This document shows, in pieces, positions 37,530 through 46,855 of a stretch of 64,000 nt of DNA. Numbering within the stretch: position 1 is the first letter of the stretch; the number at the start of each line of letters is the position of its first letter. A model generated the notes under the pieces. It made no database searches and was not told where the DNA came from. It saw only the letters and a list, made by a program, of their open reading frames with translations. Source of the stretch: Rudaea cellulosilytica DSM 22992 (GTDB lineage: Bacteria > Pseudomonadota > Gammaproteobacteria > Xanthomonadales > Rhodanobacteraceae); NCBI RefSeq assembly GCF_000378125.1, contig NZ_KB899241.1:781652-845651 (forward strand), in the 5' to 3' direction. Both the position numbers and the translations under genes were made by a program.

Positions 37530-38300
37530 ATGCCAGCTCCGGTAGCGGCGCACACATTGCGGACAAGGTCGAGAGCGCGTATGCCCGATCCCAACGACCC
37601 ATGCCAGAATCACCTTCTGCGCGCCCTGCCTGCGCTCGAAGCGGAGCGGCTGCTTCCGCGCCTCGAGTTGGTGGCGATGCCGCTGGGACACGTGCTCTAC
37701 GAATCCGGCAGCCAGTTGCGGCATGTGTATTTTCCGACAACCTCGATCGTCTCCTTGCTGTATGTCATGGCGGATGGAGCGTCGGCGGAAATCGCCGTGG
37801 TCGGCAACGAGGGCATGGTCGGCGTCGCGTTGTTCATGGGCGGCGAGACCACGCCCAGCCGCGCCGTGGTGCAGAGTGCGGGTCACGCGTATCGGCTCAA
37901 AGGCCAGTTCCTGAAAGATGAATTCACACGCGCCGCAGCGCTGCAACACTTGCTGCTGCGCTACACCCAGGCGCTGCTGACGCAGATGGCGCAGACCGCG
38001 GTGTGCAATCGCCATCATTCGGTCGATCAGCAGCTGTGTCGCTGGTTGCTGCTGAGCCTGGATCGATTGCCGTCGAACAAGCTCTCCATGACCCAGGAAT
38101 TGATCGCCAACATGCTCGGCGTGCGCCGCGAGGGCGTGACCGAGGCCGCCGGCAAATTGCAGGTGGCCGGTCTGATCCGCTACAGCCGCGGCCACATCAC
38201 GGTGCTGGACCGACCGCGTTTGGAAGCCCAGTGCTGTGAATGCTACGAGGTCGTGAAGAAGGAATTCGATCGCCTGCTGCCGGACACGATCGCGACGTGA
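37530..38300 (+). CDS. Crp/Fnr-family transcriptional regulator (first of tandem pair)
   Basis: 256 residues. A cyclic-nucleotide-binding-fold domain ([36 protein letters not shown]) is followed by a helix-turn-helix of Crp type ([20 protein letters not shown]). A Cys-rich C-terminus (QCCECYE) is present. GAGGA lies about seven bases before ATG 37530; ATG 37581 is an alternative. It lacks the cAMP-binding RxS site of Crp, so the ligand is unknown. A paralogue follows. Confidence 0.88.
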   Translation: MPAPVAAHTLRTRSRARMPDPNDPCQNHLLRALPALEAERLLPRLELVAMPLGHVLYESGSQLRHVYFPTTSIVSLLYVMADGASAEIAVVGNEGMVGVALFMGGETTPSRAVVQSAGHAYRLKGQFLKDEFTRAAALQHLLLRYTQALLTQMAQTAVCNRHHSVDQQLCRWLLLSLDRLPSNKLSMTQELIANMLGVRREGVTEAAGKLQVAGLIRYSRGHITVLDRPRLEAQCCECYEVVKKEFDRLLPDTIAT

Positions 38301-38352
38301 GCCAGTGTCGACCGACCGGCCGTCGGCTCCCAAACCTTCGCAGGAATTCGCC

Positions 38353-39060
38353 ATGCAGCGCGTGAAGTCCGCTCGCACCAGCAACCGTCTGCTAGCTGCC
38401 TTGCCGGCCAGGGACCGACGTCGGATCCTCGCGAGTTGCGATCTGGTTGAACTCACCTCGCACGAGGTTCTGTACGAAGCCGGCACGAATCTGCGCTACG
38501 CCTATTTCCCGACCAGCGCGTTTATTTCGCTGGTGACGCCGCTCGACGCCTGCGCGGGGCTGGAGGTAGCGCTGGTCGGCAACGAAGGCATGGCCGGCGT
38601 TGCCCTGCTGCTGGGCGTGCCCGTGTCGCCATTGAATCATTTGGTGCAAGGCGCGGGCGGCGCACTGCGCATCAGTGCGGCGGCGTTCCGAGGCGAACTC
38701 GAACAATGCCCGGCGCTGCGGCGCCGGCTCCAGCGCTATGCCTACGTCAAGATGCACCAGTTCGCGCAAACCGCGGCGTGCACACGCTTCCACTTGGTCG
38801 AAGAGCGGCTGGCACGCTGGCTGCTGATGAGCCATGACCGGGCGCACGCCGACTCGTTCTATGCGACGCACGAGTTTCTCGCATACATGCTGGGGGTACG
38901 GCGCGTCGGCATCACCAAGGCTGCTACATCGCTGCAGGAACAATCGCTGATTCGTTACCGCCGCGGCGACATCACGATCCTCGACCGCCGCGGTCTGGAA
39001 TCCAGTTCCTGCGGCTGCTACCTCGCAGCCAACGAACTGTACGATCGCATCCTCGGCTGA
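38353..39060 (+). CDS. Crp/Fnr-family transcriptional regulator (second of tandem pair)
   Basis: About 235 residues with the same architecture as the preceding gene: [36 protein letters not shown], and helix-turn-helix [26 protein letters not shown] motif near the end echoes the Cys cluster of the first copy. ATG 38353 has AGGA seven bases upstream; GTG 38305 would add 16 residues. The pair looks like a duplication that has diverged. Confidence 0.85.
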   Translation: MQRVKSARTSNRLLAALPARDRRRILASCDLVELTSHEVLYEAGTNLRYAYFPTSAFISLVTPLDACAGLEVALVGNEGMAGVALLLGVPVSPLNHLVQGAGGALRISAAAFRGELEQCPALRRRLQRYAYVKMHQFAQTAACTRFHLVEERLARWLLMSHDRAHADSFYATHEFLAYMLGVRRVGITKAATSLQEQSLIRYRRGDITILDRRGLESSSCGCYLAANELYDRILG

Positions 39061-39107
39061 GTGCTGGATCGACAAAAAGGCCAAACCAGCTCACCGAAAA
39101 ATCCATC

Positions 39108-39935
39108 TCAGTGCTGTTGGTCCTTGTCCTTGTCTTTGCCGCGCTCGTTGTCTCTACCGCCTTGACGTTCAGGCGTCGATCTTGCGGCCTTTTCCTTGTG
39201 CTGCGAGTTCGACTCTGCCGACTGCTGTCTCACGACCCCGTTCTGCTGTACCGTCGCTCTCGATCCGCCTGCGGTGCGCTCCACAGGTCTTTCGTGACCA
39301 GCGACTTTTTCTCGCGATCGCAAATCGTTTGCGACCGGATACGACGGCGGCGTGTTCGCGGTCCTACCCTGGTAGGCAGGGGGCGGAGTGACCGTGGCCG
39401 ATCGCCTCCTCTCATCGGGCGCGCGGGACGCGGGCGCATACGTTGCGCGCGAATCGCCTGACGTGATGCCGCGTGAATTGCGGTAGGTCGCATCACGTGA
39501 GTTTCGATACGAACCCTCTCGCATATCAGGGTATCGCGGTTGCACGCGACTCCAGTGGTCGCGATTGCCGTACCAGGGGCGGCTGCGGTAATGCTGGTCC
39601 CAATACGAGCCGAACGCGAAACTGACGATGGGGATGCCGATCTGCAATCCATATTCGGGAATCAGCACGCGTTGACCTTGATACTCTTCCTGCAGGAAAT
39701 TCCCCGCCACCCAGCCGCGCTCCTCCGCCGTAGCGACATCGCACCACGACCAACCGTCGACGCAGCCCTCGATTGCGACTGGCGTACCCGCTTGCAACAT
39801 GGTGACACGCGGATAGCTCGAGTCTGGTCCGGCACGCAAGTTCACGTTGCCGGTCACATAGCCGTCGGCGGCAAAGACCGCAGGAATTGCGATGAGGGAA
39901 AGACTCAGTGCCGCGAAGGTGGATATACGTTTCAT
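39108..39935 (-). CDS. Exported SH3-domain protein with basic repetitive tail
   Basis: 275 residues. A signal peptide (MKRISTFAALSLSLIAIPAV) is followed by a bacterial SH3 domain (VTGNVNLRAGPDSSYPRVTM, GWSWCDVATAEERGWVAGNF). The C-terminal half is low complexity, rich in Arg, Ser and Pro, ending in KDKDKDQQH. Bacterial SH3 domains often bind peptidoglycan or peptides. Periplasmic, role unknown. Confidence 0.85.
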   Translation of the reverse strand: MKRISTFAALSLSLIAIPAVFAADGYVTGNVNLRAGPDSSYPRVTMLQAGTPVAIEGCVDGWSWCDVATAEERGWVAGNFLQEEYQGQRVLIPEYGLQIGIPIVSFAFGSYWDQHYRSRPWYGNRDHWSRVQPRYPDMREGSYRNSRDATYRNSRGITSGDSRATYAPASRAPDERRRSATVTPPPAYQGRTANTPPSYPVANDLRSREKVAGHERPVERTAGGSRATVQQNGVVRQQSAESNSQHKEKAARSTPERQGGRDNERGKDKDKDQQH

Positions 39936-40184
39936 TTGGGCATCCTCTCGAATAGGGAATCACTCTGGTCAGCGGCGATCGCCAAGGTGCTGGCGCATGC
40001 GATTGCAACCACGGTGATCGAAATGTACGCATGCGGCGCTATATCTAAGCGATCCACGCATGCGTGCAAGATGTCGTGGCGACCTTGTCCTACGGCAGGA
40101 CGCTAAATCAAAGAACGGTTGTAGCGCGTCGGATGCAGAACAGCGAATCCAATTTGTTCTGATATACCGCGACGTCTCGTCCGC
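39936..40184. other. Intergenic region, no recognised gene
   Basis: 249 bp upstream of the SH3 gene, probably holding its promoter. Nothing else recognised. Confidence 0.35.
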
Positions 40185-40379
40185 TTACGAAAAGCGATTG
40201 CCGCACCGCAGGTGCCGCCTTACCAAGTCGGAATTGCTTCCTACGATTGCAACCGCATTGCACAACTGCTGGCGGGTTACGCCAAAGGTGCGACACCAAA
40301 GATCCAGACATTCGATGTAGCGGACATCGATCCCGGACCGGAGATTGCGAGTGTTTACGTGTGCTGTGGACTGGTTCAT
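40185..40379 (-). CDS. DUF3606-like small protein
   Basis: 64 residues. IECLDLWCRTFGVTRQQLCN followed by AVAIVGSNSDLVRRHL matches the DUF3606 pattern (IDv...Y...yW...fGvs...L..AV..VG). The ATG 40379 has AAGG about ten bases upstream. Function unknown; usually stress-associated. Confidence 0.65.
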   Translation of the reverse strand: MNQSTAHVNTRNLRSGIDVRYIECLDLWCRTFGVTRQQLCNAVAIVGSNSDLVRRHLRCGNRFS

Positions 40380-40868
40380 GTCTTGTTGCCCTTCGTTAGT
40401 TGGGTGGACGCGCACTCCGAAGTGTCGATCTGCTCGCGGAACCGCGTTTTTCACCCTGCGCACAACGATGTCTCTTAATCTGCCAGCCGGCACACATCAG
40501 AGACGACTGATGCGCCTGCCGCGCACGCCACGAGAGAGTCGGAAAGTGGGCTCAATGCGCGGTCGATGTCGATAGAAGGAAAATCTTCCGAATCCAATCT
40601 TGCAGAAAAACTGAAAAAGCCCGTCATGGACTTTTTCAGCATGCTTCAAACGCCACGTATGGCGCTTCCCCCTGCTTCGTAAATCCATCCCTTGCGGGAT
40701 CGATTCACGTACGGCCCATCCTTGGGCGTGTAACTTGCCCGCCTGCTTATGCGGTGTTGTTCGGCGAGGCGCCCTGGAGTGCCATGCTTGTCGAGCACCT
40801 TTTTTCTTTCATTCACACTAGCCCTGCCGAGGCGACCAGGTCTGTTCGCCAACGGACAATGCCAGACA
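40380..40868. other. Intergenic region with a terminator, no recognised gene
   Basis: 489 bp. A minus-strand terminator-like hairpin is listed separately. Remaining short open frames have no support. Confidence 0.4.
40611..40639 (-). terminator. Rho-independent terminator (minus strand)
   Basis: CTGAAAAAG (40611-40619) and CTTTTTCAG (40631-40639) pair perfectly. Read on the minus strand the hairpin ends in GGGCTTTTTCAGTTTTTC, suiting the secreted-protein gene at 40869-41324. Confidence 0.65.
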
Positions 40869-41324
40869 TCAATTCCTGCGGCTCAGCGTGAATTCGCCGA
40901 CGTCGATGCCGAGATCGACACCTTCACCGGCACCGGCCAGCGCCAGGGACACCGTACCCTTGGTGAGTACCTGCGCAGTGCCGGACTTGACGACTCCGGC
41001 GTGGGCTTCGGCTTGGGCGTAGGAGCCCAACACATCGGACATGCGATGCACATCGCTGAAACGTCCGGTTCCGCTATCGACATGCGATTTGCCTACCGTC
41101 AGGCCCGCGCCTCGGGCGGCGATATTGACCCTCATCGACTTGCCGTCCTCGCAGGTGACCGTACCGCTTCCTTCGGAGTGCTTGTAAATCGCTGACCAGG
41201 TCGACAGGGAAAATTTCAGCTTGCAGTCCAGGTCGGCGGAATTATCCGCACGCGCAAGACCGGGATAAACAGCGACGGTGCCGAGCGCAATTAATGCGCT
41301 CGCGATGCGGGTAATGGGTTTCAT
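40869..41324 (-). CDS. Exported protein of unknown function, DUF1134/EipA-like pattern
   Basis: 151 residues. The signal peptide ITRIASALIALGTVAVYPGL ends at ARA. The mature part alternates Gly-rich beta strands (GSGTVTCEDGKSMRVNIAAR, GAGEGVDLGIDVGEFTLS) in the manner of EipA/DUF1134 proteins, though I cannot confirm the family. AGGAG lies eight bases before the ATG. Periplasmic. Confidence 0.7.
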   Translation of the reverse strand: MKPITRIASALIALGTVAVYPGLARADNSADLDCKLKFSLSTWSAIYKHSEGSGTVTCEDGKSMRVNIAARGAGLTVGKSHVDSGTGRFSDVHRMSDVLGSYAQAEAHAGVVKSGTAQVLTKGTVSLALAGAGEGVDLGIDVGEFTLSRRN

Positions 41325-41614
41325 GTTGCTCTCCTGAATCCTGCAGATGGTGGAAGAAACGCCTTCCGGCGGATTTCGCCCGACCAGCGCTGGGCATTCC
41401 TGCAGATGCCAGCGAGTATTGGGTATGTCGCATCCATGCAAGTGGTCGTGTCATGCAGCATGGTCTTTGCTGACCCAGTTGTATGTACGCCAGCGCACAC
41501 AGACTGCCGTGCATCGCATCGATCTTGTGTGCGATGGCGCACCGACCTGCAGTTTCGTCGCGCGTAGGGTTTGTCGCACCCCCACAACAGCGCGATTCAT
41601 AAGGAGGTGTCGTC
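41325..41614. other. Intergenic region between divergent genes
   Basis: 290 bp separating the exported-protein gene and the DUF1328 gene. It should contain both promoters. No gene recognised. Confidence 0.35.
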
Positions 41615-41776
41615 ATGTTGCACTATGCAGTGGTATTTCTGATTCTCGCGCTGATCGCCGGCCTTCTTGGCTTCACCGGTATCGCCGGTGCTTCGATCGG
41701 TATTGCGAAGATCCTGTTCTTCGTATTCATCGCCCTGTTTGCAGCCTCGTTCATCGTCAACCGGCGCGGCCGCTAG
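41615..41776 (+). CDS. DUF1328 family small membrane protein
   Basis: 53 residues. [20 protein letters not shown] followed by [20 protein letters not shown] is the DUF1328 pattern, two membrane segments. AAGGAGGTG is nine bases before ATG 41615, a near-perfect ribosome site. Common in proteobacteria next to CsbD genes, as here; function unknown. Confidence 0.92.
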   Translation: MLHYAVVFLILALIAGLLGFTGIAGASIGIAKILFFVFIALFAASFIVNRRGR

Positions 41777-41871
41777 CGTGCCGCTACGTCAGCGAAGTCG
41801 ATGCCGGCAAGATCAGCACTACTCGGGACGATACTCGGGTCCAAACGCGTCAATCACGAAGGAGCAACGAA

Positions 41872-42072
41872 GTGAACGAGGACATCATCAAAGGCAAGTG
41901 GTCGCAACTGAGTGGCAAGCTCAAGGAAAAGTGGAGCAAGCTCACGGACGACGACGTGAACCAGCGCGCGGGCCATCGCGAATATTTGATCGGCAGGTTG
42001 CAGGAGCGCTACGGCATCGCAAAGGAAAAAGCCGACATGCAGGTCAAGGAATTCGAGCGCGCGCTGCGCTAG
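41872..42072 (+). CDS. CsbD family stress protein
   Basis: 66 residues. MNEDIIKGKWSQLSGKLKEK, then WSKLTDDDVNQRAG and GRLQERYGIAKEKADMQV is the CsbD helical-repeat pattern. The start is GTG 41872 with AAGGAG about eight bases upstream. CsbD proteins are induced by general stress in many bacteria; function unknown. Confidence 0.93.
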   Translation: MNEDIIKGKWSQLSGKLKEKWSKLTDDDVNQRAGHREYLIGRLQERYGIAKEKADMQVKEFERALR

Positions 42073-42291
42073 TCGCTATCGAGGCGCCGTCAGTCTGCGC
42101 ATGAATCGCAACAGCACGCGTGCTGCCTGTCATGAACCAGTATCGCTGTTCCACAACGCCTGCCTGCAAGGAGCGCAGGCTACAGTCTGTGCATCAATCG
42201 ATCCCTTCACCAAAGACCGATCTCAAGCGTACGAATCGCGGCAGAGATGCACTTCCCCCAAGGACGGTCCAATTTCTCAGGAGATTCCATC
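42073..42291. other. Short intergenic region
   Basis: 219 bp between CsbD and the next small gene; only the Shine-Dalgarno of the next gene is recognised. Confidence 0.3.
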
Positions 42292-42465
42292 ATGAATTCG
42301 AACAATCATAACAACCACAGCAAATCCAATACTCGTTTCGGCCATAAACCCGGAGCCAAGGATGCGCCCCATGGCGGCAACAAGAGCAAGGTAGTTGCGC
42401 CGGCAAATCAGCAGAAGCAAGAAGCGCCGAAGGCAACGAAACCAACTGAAAATCCGGAGAACTAA
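42292..42465 (+). CDS. Small basic hydrophilic protein
   Basis: 57 residues, very rich in Asn, Lys, His and Pro (NSNNHNNHSKSNTRFGHKPG). AGGAG lies eight bases before ATG 42292. Probably intrinsically disordered; stress or nucleic-acid association is possible (inference only). Confidence 0.6.
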   Translation: MNSNNHNNHSKSNTRFGHKPGAKDAPHGGNKSKVVAPANQQKQEAPKATKPTENPEN

Positions 42466-42545
42466 GCGCTTGCCAGGGAGAGCCTGATCAGCAACCGGAC
42501 TCTCCTTTCTACCTAAGGTTGCCCAGACAGCCACGACAGATTTTC

Positions 42546-42983
42546 ATGATCGCGCAAATCCCCACCTCGCCAGATGGCCAAGCTTATCAAACCGCCGAGG
42601 ACGCGTTCACATCCGAAGGCGGTTACTTGGCAAGAGAGCTCGATCCGGATTGGATAAGGATCTGTGCTGCAGTGGATAAACGTGCACGTTTGATGTCGAA
42701 GTTGTCGATCCGTTATGACGGGCTCCATTACGTTTTCGAAGACTATCGCTACGACCGGCTTACCGATGCAGTCAGCTATGCCCGGCTCATGCGGGCACGA
42801 TCGCAACGGCAGCAGGGGTCGTATCAATCAAGGTTCGACAAGACCATCGAATCGCCAGATGGGCTCGACAGAAAGCTCATGAAGACACTGCATATTTCAT
42901 TCAGTGCCGGGGTGTACGAATTTCAGGGATATCGCTACGATCGTCTCGTCGATGCGGTGAACTATGCCCGACTCCGCCAATAG
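42546..42983 (+). CDS. Unknown protein with two internal repeats
   Basis: About 145 residues with a duplicated motif: LSIRYDGLHYVFEDYRYDRL (residues 53-72) plus TDAVSYARL, and LHISFSAGVYEFQGYRYDRL (115-134) plus VDAVNYARL. The shared YRYDRLxDAVxYARL core is highly conserved between repeats. No signal or membrane segment. No known domain. A TTG 27 bases upstream is an alternative start; neither has a good ribosome site. Confidence 0.72.
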   Translation: MIAQIPTSPDGQAYQTAEDAFTSEGGYLARELDPDWIRICAAVDKRARLMSKLSIRYDGLHYVFEDYRYDRLTDAVSYARLMRARSQRQQGSYQSRFDKTIESPDGLDRKLMKTLHISFSAGVYEFQGYRYDRLVDAVNYARLRQ

Positions 42984-43054
42984 CGAGCGGCGACCGTAGC
43001 CACAATGCGGACCCACACATTCGACCGGAACTGAAGCACCCCACGGCTTCGATC

Positions 43055-43672
43055 TCAATTCTTCGCAAACCAATCTCTGAACGCAAACAACAGCGCCAAA
43101 AACAAGCACGCGGCGATGCTCGCACTCTCGGAAAAGAACGACGCGCCGAATGCGGCCAAGTAAAGAGGGGGACCATATCGGTCCTGCTGGGTGATCTGTC
43201 TCGCATCAGCAGTTGCTCCGCTTCGCGCGAGCAGTCTCTTATCCCTTGTTGCATGCCGCCACAGTCGCTTGAAAGAGACGGAAATCGCCAGCGTCGTTCC
43301 TGTATACAGGCTTGCCGCGACTTTTGCGTCGGGATGCAGCAAGTAGTCCGCCAGCAGTGCTGTCGGGAAAGGCAATAAAGTCACGAAGAAAAGCAGCAGC
43401 CCGTTCCAGTACAGAAAGGCATGATCGGTTCGTTCGATCAAGGTGAACATCGAGTGGTGTTTTACCCAAATCACCAAGATCGAGACAAAGCTCGTGACAA
43501 ACGCGAGGTAACTGGGCCATAGCGCAACAAGCATGTAGGCCAGCCCTCGCTGTTCGACCGCGGCATGAGCGGGTACGTGGATTTCCAGAACGAGCAGGGT
43601 AATAGCAATAGCGAAAACACCATCGCTAAACGCTTCGATACGCGCTGTACCTTCGTCTTTCCGCGATTTCAT
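43055..43672 (-). CDS. TMEM175-family potassium channel-like protein (DUF1211)
   Basis: 205 residues, one six-helix unit. The N-terminal RIEAFSDGVFAIAITLLVLE carries the RxxxFSD motif (residues 11-17) that lines the pore and marks the TMEM175/DUF1211 family. Bacterial homologues form K+-permeable tetramers. The ATG overlaps the TGA of the upstream slipin (ATGA), so the two are translationally coupled. Confidence 0.9.
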   Translation of the reverse strand: MKSRKDEGTARIEAFSDGVFAIAITLLVLEIHVPAHAAVEQRGLAYMLVALWPSYLAFVTSFVSILVIWVKHHSMFTLIERTDHAFLYWNGLLLFFVTLLPFPTALLADYLLHPDAKVAASLYTGTTLAISVSFKRLWRHATRDKRLLARSGATADARQITQQDRYGPPLYLAAFGASFFSESASIAACLFLALLFAFRDWFAKN

Positions 43673-44532
43673 GCGGCGCCGGGAAGCCTTTCCACTGCGG
43701 CCGGGCTGCTTCTGGCAAGCGCCAGGGCGAGTGCAGGGTTCAGGCTGTCGACCATCGTAGTCGGTATCAAGATCGTCGCACCGCGTTCCTTCGTGGTCTC
43801 GTAGATGATGTTCATCGCGCGCAGTTGCAACGCAGCGGGATGATCGGCGTACAGTTGCGCCGCCTCCACGAACTTTCCGGCAATCTCGGCTTCGGCGGCA
43901 CCGAGAATCACGCGCGCCTGCTTCTCGCGCTCGGCTTGCGCTTGACGGGACATGGCATCCTGCAGCGCCTCAGGAATGGCGACGTCACGAATCTCGACCG
44001 AGGTCACGGAGATGCCCCATTCGACCGTTTTGCGGGCGATCTCGTCACGTAACTGTCCATCGGCCACCTTGCGATTCGACAGCAGCGTGGCAAGCATCGA
44101 CGAGCCGATCATCTCGCGCAACGAAGTTTGCGCGACGCGATCGATCGCCTCGCGATAATGAGTGATTTCGAGCGCCGCCTTTTGCGCATCGTGGACATGC
44201 CAGAAGATGATCGCGTCCACGTTGACCGGAACCGTGTCCTTAGTCAGCGCCTGCTCGGCGTTGAAAGCTGTGGTTTGAATGCGCTCGTCGATAATGGCGA
44301 CGATATTGTCGATGACCGGAAAGATCACGAACAGGCCCGGCCCTTTGACGCTGTGAAGCTTTCCTGCACGAAGGACGACGAATTTTTCCCACGTATTGGC
44401 CATCTTGAGCGCGAGCCAAATAACAAGAGCTAGCGCGAGGAAAAACGCGCCCAAATAGAGGTTCACGAAATTGCCTAAAGCGAGGCCTAGGGCAGCAAAG
44501 AAAAAGGCAAGAACAGCTGTGATCGGATTCAT
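43669..44532 (-). CDS. Slipin/stomatin-like SPFH protein
   Basis: 287 residues. Two N-terminal hydrophobic stretches (ITAVLAFFFAALGLALGNFV; LYLGAFFLALALVIWLAL) precede the SPFH domain (FVVLRAGKLHSVKGPGLFVI, FWHVHDAQKAALEI) and a C-terminal coiled region (AQAEREKQARVILGAAEAEI). It assembles membrane oligomers in lipid microdomains. AGGAG lies nine bases before ATG 44532. It overlaps the TMEM175-type channel gene; stomatins regulate ion channels in animals, so a channel-control role here is a reasonable inference. No NfeD partner is adjacent. Confidence 0.93.
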   Translation of the reverse strand: MNPITAVLAFFFAALGLALGNFVNLYLGAFFLALALVIWLALKMANTWEKFVVLRAGKLHSVKGPGLFVIFPVIDNIVAIIDERIQTTAFNAEQALTKDTVPVNVDAIIFWHVHDAQKAALEITHYREAIDRVAQTSLREMIGSSMLATLLSNRKVADGQLRDEIARKTVEWGISVTSVEIRDVAIPEALQDAMSRQAQAEREKQARVILGAAEAEIAGKFVEAAQLYADHPAALQLRAMNIIYETTKERGATILIPTTMVDSLNPALALALARSSPAAVERLPGAA

Positions 44533-44909
44533 GGCAGCGATCTCCTGGCGAACAGTGCGCAGGTGGACTGGAAGGTGCCACCAACGCAAGTATCATTCGC
44601 CAATAGTGATGCGCCATCTGTTCGCCAGCGCACCCAGAAGAATTAGCGTCATTTGCGCCATTCCTCGTGATGCGTTCAAGCCACGCTCTACATTACTTCT
44701 CCTCCCAGTCGACGATGCTGGTGACATGTGTCGCCGCTGACTCAGCGAGCGCAACCGTTCTTCATCGCGCTGCCCTCTCCCTACCCACGATACCGCTCGC
44801 GAATCGCGATCAGGCGTGATCGGCATCTGCCAAAAGCGGCCCTACTAACAGACGTAGGCGAACCGGGTCCGAAGACGAAGGTGCTCGCCTTCGAGGCAGA
44901 CGAGTCGGA
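44533..44909. other. Intergenic region, no recognised gene
   Basis: 377 bp upstream of the slipin gene; its promoter should be here. Short open frames on both strands lack support. Confidence 0.35.
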
Positions 44910-45113
44910 TCATTTTGCTGACTCCGTCTCCGCAAGACGAACAAGAAGCGCGTCGGAAAGCTCCGTCGCTGCAGCGGTCCATTTCACCAAATCGGCCGCA
45001 CGAACAAGAGATGGTGTCGTTGAGCACAATCCGGCGAGTACACGCGCTGCGATTTCCTCCCGCTTGGTGAGCGTGGATGCGAGACTCTTGCCGTTTGCAA
45101 TCGGGTCACTCAT
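44910..45113 (-). CDS. Small protein of unknown function
   Basis: 67 residues, Ala-rich and helical (LTKREEIAARVLAGLCS, WTAAATELSDALLVRLAETE). GGAG lies about eight bases before ATG 45113. No domain recognised, soluble. Confidence 0.55.
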   Translation of the reverse strand: MSDPIANGKSLASTLTKREEIAARVLAGLCSTTPSLVRAADLVKWTAAATELSDALLVRLAETESAK

Positions 45114-45647
45114 TGCGTTCTCTCCATGTTGTTTAGGCCGAATAGACCGCGCGATACGTTTAGCGCGACTTCTTCACGGGCTCCGGGTGCGCGATCCGGT
45201 TTCATCATACCCCCAAGCAAGTACTCGCAAGTCGAGCAAGATCCTTTGTTGGCTGATGTGTGCCTAAAGGGTACATAAGATTCGGCAGTGAACTTTGCAG
45301 GCCGGGCTGACTGGTTTTCTCATCAGCACTCGAATAACCACTGCGGCCAACAACAATCGCTTAGTAGGTCTCTCGCATATTGCGACCCATCCTGTTGCGC
45401 ATTGTGCGGTGCCGTACAGACCACGGGCAGTCGTGCGCATAGCCTTGCTCAGGAATGTCCGAAGTCCATTCATGCTGCCTACCACCGATCTGCGGCATTT
45501 CCGCAGTTCATGGCTTTTCACGGAACGTGAATCGCTTACACGAATTGGATTCGACTATCGCGTGACCAGTGCGACTGCACTGCATTTCGAGCTGAGGGCC
45601 GCCCAAATGGAGCACTCTCCCAGCGATTCTCTCTAGAAGGAATATTT
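45114..45647. other. 534-bp region with no recognised gene
   Basis: Frames of 80-110 codons overlap on both strands without domains or ribosome sites. The AGAAGGAAT before 45648 is the Shine-Dalgarno of the next gene. Confidence 0.4.
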
Positions 45648-46127
45648 ATGCAAAACCAATATCAGAGTTTGATCGCGATAGCTTTCGCGATGCTTCTGCA
45701 GGCATGCAGCCAGCAAGTGGATACCGCCAAAGTTGAAGCGAACGTGACAAAGGCAGAAGCCGATGGCCAGAAAAAAATCATCGACGCCCAGGCGAAACTC
45801 GATCAAGTCGTTGCGCAGAGCAACAAAGAGCTGATCAGCATGCAGGCCGATGCAAAGAAGGATGCGGCAAACGATCCCAACGCCGCAACTCCGGCTGGCG
45901 GCGCCGACATGACCAAAGCGCGCACCAACGCCGAGATCAAGATTGCCGGCGCTCAGTACGACGTGGACACGGCCAGGGCCAAAGCCGCCGAAGAGGTCGC
46001 CGAGGCTCGCTGTGAGCTGCAGCTCGGCGATGCAAACAAGGCATGCGTGGCGAGCGCGAAGGCAAGCTATGAGTCAGCAGAAGCGACAGCGAAAGCAAAA
46101 AGGGATGCGCCGCATCCTGCGCAATAG
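45648..46127 (+). CDS. Lipoprotein with Ala/Lys-rich coiled-coil
   Basis: 159 residues. The lipobox LLQAC is near residue 20, after a short hydrophobic signal. The rest is Ala, Lys and Asp rich, with heptad-like repeats (ANVTKAEADGQKKIIDAQ, AKAAEEVAEARCELQLGD). The inner Cys pair in ARCELQLGDANKAC may form a disulfide. Probably an outer-membrane or periplasmic stress lipoprotein. Confidence 0.78.
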   Translation: MQNQYQSLIAIAFAMLLQACSQQVDTAKVEANVTKAEADGQKKIIDAQAKLDQVVAQSNKELISMQADAKKDAANDPNAATPAGGADMTKARTNAEIKIAGAQYDVDTARAKAAEEVAEARCELQLGDANKACVASAKASYESAEATAKAKRDAPHPAQ

Positions 46128-46254
46128 CGCCCTTGGCGTGGAGTAAGAATGCTTCGTAAACGCACCGAGTGTCAGTGAACCCCAGGCGATTGCGTTCGCG
46201 ATCGTGGTTCACGGTGCGGTGTCGAGTCCACAATCAAGACCTAAGGAGAAATCC

Positions 46255-46521
46255 ATGCATATGTCCATTTTATTGACGCTCGGTGTTTTTGCTGCCGCAA
46301 GTTCGGGCTGCATGAGCGATGTGAAAGCCCCCAGCGGCGCAAAGACATCGACCTTTGATTGCTCGGGACCTGGCAAGGGCTGGGGAGATTGCACTGATAA
46401 AGCAGATGCGCAATGCGGAGTCCGCGGCTACACGATCGTGGCGAGAAACGGCGACGCAGAAGGGAACAACTCCAGTGGCAACACGCAGATGAAGCGTACC
46501 TTGGTGGTTTCGTGTAAGTAA
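46255..46521 (+). CDS. Small cysteine-rich lipoprotein-like protein
   Basis: 88 residues. A signal (SILLTLGVFAAASSGC) is followed by a mature part with Cys in CSGPGKGWGDCTDKADAQCG and a final Cys near the end; pairs could form disulfides. TAAGGAG lies nine bases before the ATG. The -SSGC site is a weak lipobox. Function unknown. Confidence 0.7.
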   Translation: MHMSILLTLGVFAAASSGCMSDVKAPSGAKTSTFDCSGPGKGWGDCTDKADAQCGVRGYTIVARNGDAEGNNSSGNTQMKRTLVVSCK

Positions 46522-46636
46522 GAGCCGAAATTCGCAGGCTTGATTGCCGATTCAGTCTGCAGCCATCACTGATGCAGTTAGATTGCATGCGAATGGTTTG
46601 CCGTGAAACGAATGTTTTCACTCAGGAGCACTTGAA

Positions 46637-46855
46637 ATGAGCGCAATGAGAATGGCAGCGATAGTCCTGATAATTGCCGGCCTTCTGGGCCTTGCCTACG
46701 GCAGTTTCAGTTACACCAAGGAAACGCACGAGACCAAGATCGGTCCGATCGAGATTGCGGTCAAGGACAAGGAAATCGTGAATATTCCGATATGGGCCGG
46801 TGTCGGGGCAATCGTCATCGGCGGCCTTCTGCTGATGGTGCGCAACAAGAACTAG
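46637..46855 (+). CDS. Small two-helix membrane protein
   Basis: 72 residues. Hydrophobic segments RMAAIVLIIAGLLGLAYGSF and IPIWAGVGAIVIGGLLLMV flank a short loop (YTKETHETKIGPIEIAVKD). GGAGC before the ATG. A widely found uncharacterised small family. Confidence 0.72.
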   Translation: MSAMRMAAIVLIIAGLLGLAYGSFSYTKETHETKIGPIEIAVKDKEIVNIPIWAGVGAIVIGGLLLMVRNKN

